Assembly (NCBI GenBank): GCA_003132905.1
Contig: PKZC01000166.1
Coordinates: 730-11,333 of the forward strand
Source of the DNA: Bryobacterales bacterium
GTDB taxonomy: Bacteria > Acidobacteriota > Terriglobia > Bryobacterales > Bryobacteraceae
Direction of reading: 5' to 3'
Length of the DNA: 10,604 bases
Part shown: positions 6,256-10,604 of the stretch, in pieces
Position numbering within the stretch: position 1 is the first letter of the stretch
How the letters are laid out: every line of letters starts with the position of its first letter
The notes under the pieces: generated by a model
What the model was told of the DNA's origin: nothing
Seen by the model: only the letters and a program-made list of their open reading frames with translations
Database searches by the model: none
Made by a program: the position numbers and the translations under genes

Positions 6256-8841
6256 TTAGCCGGCCCAGGTAATGCATCCGGCGACCAACACCGGATCGGA
6301 ATCGCGATGAAACGGCTTTACTCGAACGGTGTATCCATATCGTCCGCTCTCAGGGCAAGGGCCAAATGCGGTCTCAAAAACATGCAGGTCTCCTTCGCGC
6401 GCCACGGCCTGCATCAATCGTACGAGTCCACCCGTGATGTTGTCGCTGGTGTCCAGTCTGCCAGCATAAAGCTCCACCGCGACGTCGTCGGGTGAAAGCG
6501 CCCCGAGATGCACCTTGGCGCGAGACTTGATCTCATCGCCTACCGATACCTCGCGCTGTCCGGGAGACTCAACAGATTCCACCCTCACCTGCGGCCAGCA
6601 TGCGCGGACTCGGTCTTTCCAGGCGGAGAGTTGCCGGGCATTGGCCGCTCCTTGTGCCGCCAACCGAGCGTGGCGCTCGTTAGCGACCAGGTAGTAGCTT
6701 TCCACGTACTCCTTCACCATGCGATGCGCGTTGTAAACCGGGCACAAACTCCGGATGGCGGCCTTCATGCGCGCCAGCCACCTCCGAGGCAGTCCGTCGG
6801 CTTTGCGATCGTAAAATGTGGGCACCAGATCCTGCTCGAGCAGGTCGTAGAAAGCCTCCGCTTCCACCTGATCCTGGTATTCCCGGTCTTCGAATGTTTC
6901 GCGCCGTCCGATCGCCCAGCCGGGCGACAAACGGACACCCTGGATATCGGAAACCCAGGCCTCATCCCACCAGCCGTCCAGGGTGCTCACATTGAGCACG
7001 CCGTTCGCGGCTGCCTTCATGCCGCTGGTTCCGCAAGCTTCCAGCGGCCGCAGGGGCGTGTTCAGCCAAATATCGGCGCCCTGAACCAGGTAGCGAGCCA
7101 CGGTCATGTCATAGTCTTCCAGGAAAACCAGGCGCGCACGGAGACCTTTTTCGCGGACTACCGCCACGATCTTGCTGATAAGCTCTTTGCCCAGGTTGTC
7201 CTGGGGATGGGCCTTGCCCGCCAGAATGATTTGGACCGGCCGATCGGCATGCTTGAGGATACGAGCGAGCCTGTCCGGGTCGCGGAGAAAGAGATTGGCT
7301 CGTTTGTAGGTGGCGAACCGGCGCGCAAAGCCGATCGTGAGAACCCGCGAATCCAGAACGTCTTCACAGGCCATCGTCTCGGCGGCGGGCGCGCCACGGC
7401 GCTGCAATTCCGCCAGCAGTCTGGTTCGTGCGAACGCTACCAGACGCTCACGGCCGCGTTCGTGGGAGTGCCACAACTCCTCCGACGGTATATTATCCGC
7501 GTGCCGCCACACCGCATTGTCGGCTGGTTCCTCCCGCCAGCGCGGCCCCAAATAGCGGTCATAAAGGTGATGCATTTCCCCGGACACCCAAGAGGGAAAG
7601 TGCACGCCGTTGGTCACGTGGCCGATGGGCGTTTCCTCCACCGGCTGGCCCGGCCACAGATCCTTCCACATCCGCCGGCTCACCTCGCCATGCAGTGCGC
7701 TGACGGCATTGCGAAAGGATGCCAGCCGCATGGCCAGCGCCGTCATGCAGAACTCTTCGTTGTTGTCGGCGGCATCGCGGCGTCCCAAGGCTAGAAACTC
7801 CTCCCACGCGAGGCCGAACGCCCGGGAATACTCTCCCAGATAGCGCCCCATCAGGCTCGGGGAGAAATAGTCGTGGCCCGCTTCGACCGGCGTATGAGTG
7901 GTGAAGATCAGGCTGGCCGAAGCCTCCTCGGCGCTCTCGCGAAACGATAGCTTCTGCTCTTCCATCAGTTGCCGTACTCGTTCGAGCGAAAGGAACGCCG
8001 AGTGTCCTTCGTTCATATGGAAAACGGAGGGACGAATTCCCAGCGCTCCCAGGGCGCGATACCCGCCTATCCCCAAAACCAGCTCCTGCCGGATGCGGGT
8101 TTCCCGGTCGCCCCCGTAGAGTTGACCGGTGATGGCGCGATCCTCCGGAACTTCGTTCCGTGCGATATTGGTGTCCAACAGAAACAAGGAAACCCGGCCC
8201 ACCTGAGCTCTCCAGACTTGCGCGTGAACGTCGCGCCCGGCCAACGGCACGGCGACCGTGAGGAGCTCCCCATCCGCCCCCCGCTCTTGAACCAGTGGCA
8301 GGTTCGCGAAATCATTGTTCTCGTAGACTTCCTGCTGCCAGCCTGTGGATGCCAGCCGTTGCTTGAAGGAAGCTTGCTGGTAGAGCAGCCCAACACCGAC
8401 CAGCGGGACGCCCAAGTCGCTGGCGGACTTCAAATGATCGCCAGCCAGAATTCCGAGGCCGCCGGCAAAGATCGAAAACGATTCGGTGAGGCCGAACTCC
8501 GCCGAGAAATAGGCCACCAAAGGCACACTCTGCTTCTGGTGCTCGCGGGCGAACCAAGCTCCCTCTCCAGACATGTAGGCGTCAAATTCCTGCGTGACCT
8601 GATCCAGATGAGCGAGGAAGGCGTCGTCGCCTGCGGCGTTCTGCAGCTTGGCCTGCGCGATTTTTCCCAGCATCAGGACGGGATTATGGCCGGTCGACTC
8701 CCACAGCTCATCATCGAGCCGTCGAAACAGCTCGATGGTCTTGTGGCTCCACGCCCAGCGGAGGTTGTAGGCCAGCTTGCGAAGTCCTTCCAAAGTCGAA
8801 GGCAAACTGGGAGTTACGGCGAAGGTTTGGATCGGTTTCAT
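6256..8841 (-). CDS. glgP: Alpha-glucan (glycogen/maltodextrin) phosphorylase, short DUF3417 type, 861 aa
   Basis: This pyridoxal-phosphate enzyme of glycosyltransferase family 35 removes terminal glucose units from glycogen or maltodextrins as glucose-1-phosphate. From the ATG at 8841, residues 5-95 carry the N-terminal domain of this subfamily ([13 protein letters not shown], then [12 protein letters not shown], then GHNPV). The catalytic core follows: [20 protein letters not shown] near 111-130, [10 protein letters not shown] at 275-284, RRFATYKR at 507-514, and the cofactor site [14 protein letters not shown] at 601-614, where Lys609 should bind pyridoxal phosphate. This type lacks the long N-terminus that carries the allosteric sites of animal phosphorylases. 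A TTG at 8883 would add 14 residues. The ATG has a purine-rich AGAGAAG just upstream and gives the usual start MKPIQTF. It is first in the likely operon with xfp and divergent from metH. Confidence 0.94.
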   Translation of the reverse strand: MKPIQTFAVTPSLPSTLEGLRKLAYNLRWAWSHKTIELFRRLDDELWESTGHNPVLMLGKIAQAKLQNAAGDDAFLAHLDQVTQEFDAYMSGEGAWFAREHQKQSVPLVAYFSAEFGLTESFSIFAGGLGILAGDHLKSASDLGVPLVGVGLLYQQASFKQRLASTGWQQEVYENNDFANLPLVQERGADGELLTVAVPLAGRDVHAQVWRAQVGRVSLFLLDTNIARNEVPEDRAITGQLYGGDRETRIRQELVLGIGGYRALGALGIRPSVFHMNEGHSAFLSLERVRQLMEEQKLSFRESAEEASASLIFTTHTPVEAGHDYFSPSLMGRYLGEYSRAFGLAWEEFLALGRRDAADNNEEFCMTALAMRLASFRNAVSALHGEVSRRMWKDLWPGQPVEETPIGHVTNGVHFPSWVSGEMHHLYDRYLGPRWREEPADNAVWRHADNIPSEELWHSHERGRERLVAFARTRLLAELQRRGAPAAETMACEDVLDSRVLTIGFARRFATYKRANLFLRDPDRLARILKHADRPVQIILAGKAHPQDNLGKELISKIVAVVREKGLRARLVFLEDYDMTVARYLVQGADIWLNTPLRPLEACGTSGMKAAANGVLNVSTLDGWWDEAWVSDIQGVRLSPGWAIGRRETFEDREYQDQVEAEAFYDLLEQDLVPTFYDRKADGLPRRWLARMKAAIRSLCPVYNAHRMVKEYVESYYLVANERHARLAAQGAANARQLSAWKDRVRACWPQVRVESVESPGQREVSVGDEIKSRAKVHLGALSPDDVAVELYAGRLDTSDNITGGLVRLMQAVAREGDLHVFETAFGPCPESGRYGYTVRVKPFHRDSDPVLVAGCITWAG

Positions 8842-8993
8842 AGCTTCTCTGAGGGAACTTATCGGCTCTCCGATGGTTGGCAAGAGTTTCGATGGGAAAC
8901 TGTCTTTGATCGATTTTATGGGTCTGCGCGTGCATCGAAGTTGGGAGATATGGGCTCCCTTAAAGAAAGGCCGAACGGGGTCGAAGTGATGTC
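8842..8993. promoter_or_regulatory. Divergent glgP/metH intergenic region with two small inverted repeats
   Basis: This 152-base spacer must hold the promoters of both divergent genes. ATCGG (8861-8865) and CCGAT (8870-8874) form a 5-bp inverted repeat around CTCT, 20 bases before the glgP start. GGGAG (8943-8947) and CTCCC (8955-8959) form a second, 35 bases before the metH start. CGATGG occurs twice, at 8871 and 8890. These could be operator half-sites or chance. I see no cobalamin, SAM or SAH riboswitch pattern ahead of metH, and no confident -35/-10 pair. Confidence 0.35.
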
Positions 8994-10604
8994 ATGACCG
9001 GGCTGTCGGAGCGGCACAGCGCTCTCGAAGAACTTCTGAAGCAGCGCATCCTGATCCTGGACGGCGCAATGGGCACCATGCTCCAACGCGAGCAGCTGTC
9101 GGTAGCCGATTTTGGCGGGGCAGTGCAGGAAGGCTGCAATGAGAATCTGACGCGTACACGACCCGACGTCGTGCTCGCCATCCACCGCGCGCACCTGGCG
9201 GCGGGAGCGGACATCGTCGAAACCAACACCTTCGGTGGCACAAAGCTCGTGCTCGCGGAATATGGTCTTGCAAACGACGCTCGAACGCTCAACGTCGAAA
9301 GCGCGCGACTGGCTCGGCAGGCCGCCGACGAATTCTCCACTTCCTCGAAGCCGCGTTTCGTCGCAGGCGCTATGGGCCCGACCACCAAGGCCATCAGCGT
9401 AAATGGCGGGGTAACGTTTCCACAATTGGTCGAGAACTTCCGCGATCAGGCCAAAGCGCTGATGGAGGGGGGCTCGGATGTGCTGTTGCTCGAAACCTGC
9501 CAAGACACGCGCAACGTCAAAGCGGCGTTAGTGGCCATCGAGCATGTCGGGAACGAACTGGGCCAACGCGTCGCGGTCATGATTTCCGGCACCATCGAAG
9601 CCACCGGCACGATGCTCGCCGGTCAAGACACGGGGGCGTTTTATGCGTCCGTCTCGCATGCTGACCTGATGTCCATCGGGCTCAACTGTGCCACTGGTCC
9701 GGAATTCATGACGGATCATCTTCGCGCGCTCAGCCAGATGTCCCGATTCCCGGTTTCCTGCTGCCCCAATGCGGGGCTGCCAGACGAAGACGGCCAGTAC
9801 TTGGAAACGCCCCAGTCGCTAGCCCGTCAGCTGGAGCGCTTTGTCGATCGGGGCTGGCTCAACCTAGTCGGCGGGTGCTGCGGCACAACCGAAGCCCACA
9901 TTCGAATGATCGCCCAAATGGCCGATGGCAAACGGCCGCGCGCCTTACCCCCGCGCTCGCACCGTTTCTATTTTTCCGGTGTCGAGCTGTTGGAAGCAGA
10001 GGAAAGTAATCGTCCTCTTGTGGTGGGCGAGCGGACCAACATAATCGGCTCGGGGCTGTTCCGGCAGTTAGTCGCCGCCGAAAGCTGGGATGAAGCCACG
10101 GAAATCGCCCGTCGTCAGATGAAAAAGGGCGCGCACCTGAGCGACGTTTGCCTGCAGAGCGCGGATCGCAACGAGATCCGGGACATTCCTCCGTTTTACG
10201 AAGAACTAATCCGCAAGATCCGCACGCCCATCATGATCGATAGCACCGATCCGAAGGCGATCGAGCTGGCGCTGACCTACTGCCAGGGTAAAAGCATCAT
10301 CAACTCCATCAACCTGGAGGATGGCGAAGAGCGATTCCAGAGGGTCTGCCCGCTGGCCAAGCGCTATGGCGCCGCGCTGGTGGTGGGCTGCATCGACGAA
10401 GACAAAACCCAGGCCCAGGCTTTCACTCGCGAACGCAAGCTCGAAATAGCCCGGCGCTCCTATCAATTGCTTACGCAGAAATATGGAATTTCGCCGGAAG
10501 ACATCCTCATCGATCCGCTCGTGTTTCCGTGCGCGACAGGCGACGACAATTCCGCTGGGAGTGCCGTGGAGACGATAGAGGCTATCGGCTTGGTGAAGGA
10601 CGCG
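8994..10604 (+). CDS. metH: Cobalamin-dependent methionine synthase, N-terminal 537 aa (truncated by window end)
   Basis: MetH transfers a methyl group from methyltetrahydrofolate via cobalamin to homocysteine, giving methionine in the cytoplasm. The visible part opens with ILDGAMGTMLQ at 21-31 and contains the complete homocysteine-binding barrel. Its zinc cysteines are Cys232 (GLNC) and Cys295-Cys296 (GGCCGTT). The pterin domain starts near 340 with VVGERTNIIGS and includes IDST at 415-418 and NSI at 437-439. Full-length MetH is roughly 1,150-1,250 aa, so the cobalamin and reactivation domains would lie beyond the right edge. The ATG at 8994 is preceded in frame by a TAA at 8961-8963 with no other good start. 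GGGG at 8977-8980 is a weak, distant ribosome binding site. The pterin segment HLSDVCLQSADRNE departs from the E. coli DINMDEG form, as in some other bacterial MetH branches. A single-domain methyltransferase is unlikely because both the homocysteine and pterin domains are fused here. Confidence 0.93.
   Translation, partial: MTGLSERHSALEELLKQRILILDGAMGTMLQREQLSVADFGGAVQEGCNENLTRTRPDVVLAIHRAHLAAGADIVETNTFGGTKLVLAEYGLANDARTLNVESARLARQAADEFSTSSKPRFVAGAMGPTTKAISVNGGVTFPQLVENFRDQAKALMEGGSDVLLLETCQDTRNVKAALVAIEHVGNELGQRVAVMISGTIEATGTMLAGQDTGAFYASVSHADLMSIGLNCATGPEFMTDHLRALSQMSRFPVSCCPNAGLPDEDGQYLETPQSLARQLERFVDRGWLNLVGGCCGTTEAHIRMIAQMADGKRPRALPPRSHRFYFSGVELLEAEESNRPLVVGERTNIIGSGLFRQLVAAESWDEATEIARRQMKKGAHLSDVCLQSADRNEIRDIPPFYEELIRKIRTPIMIDSTDPKAIELALTYCQGKSIINSINLEDGEERFQRVCPLAKRYGAALVVGCIDEDKTQAQAFTRERKLEIARRSYQLLTQKYGISPEDILIDPLVFPCATGDDNSAGSAVETIEAIGLVKDA

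Noticed and set aside
6508..7794. 428-codon open frame on the plus strand inside glgP
   Set aside because: It is exactly antisense to a well-conserved phosphorylase core and has no recognisable domain. Long antisense frames are expected in GC-rich genes.
8875..8993. Cobalamin or SAM riboswitch upstream of metH
   Set aside because: The leader is short and I see none of the conserved boxes.
7969..8997. 342-codon plus-strand open frame running to the metH start
   Set aside because: It is mostly antisense to the glgP N-terminal half, has no family signature, and overlaps the metH start in another frame.

Overview
The window is a high-GC bacterial chromosome segment. It has four intact or nearly intact genes on the minus strand, one truncated gene on the plus strand, and gene debris on the left. 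The flavin-type PAS sensor, the short-type (DUF3417-bearing) glucan phosphorylase, the phosphoketolase and a cobalamin-dependent methionine synthase together suggest a free-living soil or sediment bacterium. Acidobacteriota is a reasonable guess, but I cannot prove a taxon from this sequence.

Layout, left to right. Positions 85-475 hold a ruined IS21-family insertion sequence: a short degenerate repeat block, then an istB ATPase gene that has lost its start and most of its middle and carries a one-base frameshift. Positions 568-1170 (minus) encode a small type I signal peptidase. Positions 1171-1997 hold no intact gene. Within this stretch, 1370-1588 (minus) is a previously unlisted fragment of a dihydrofolate-reductase-like (RibD C-terminal) protein, and the remainder looks decayed. 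Positions 1998-3395 (minus) encode an Aer-like PAS protein with a degenerate, probably non-signalling chemoreceptor-like tail. Positions 3396-3773 are non-coding apart from one strong stem-loop. Positions 3774-6182 (minus) encode a phosphoketolase, and 6256-8841 (minus) an alpha-glucan phosphorylase. A 152-bp divergent spacer separates the phosphorylase from metH, which starts at 8994 on the plus strand and runs off the right edge.

The clearest functional unit is the glgP-xfp pair. Glucan phosphorylase releases glucose-1-phosphate from glycogen using inorganic phosphate. After conversion to fructose-6-phosphate (or xylulose-5-phosphate), phosphoketolase cleaves it, again with inorganic phosphate, to acetyl-phosphate. 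Co-transcription would couple storage-glucan breakdown to acetyl-phosphate or acetate production without spending ATP on sugar activation. MetH (folate/B12 methionine synthesis), the signal peptidase and the PAS protein have no obvious link to this pair.

I found no CRISPR array, no tRNA or rRNA gene, no defence system and no clearly new multi-gene system. The most interesting items are the glgP-xfp pairing, the PAS protein with the degenerate receptor tail, and the gene remnants.
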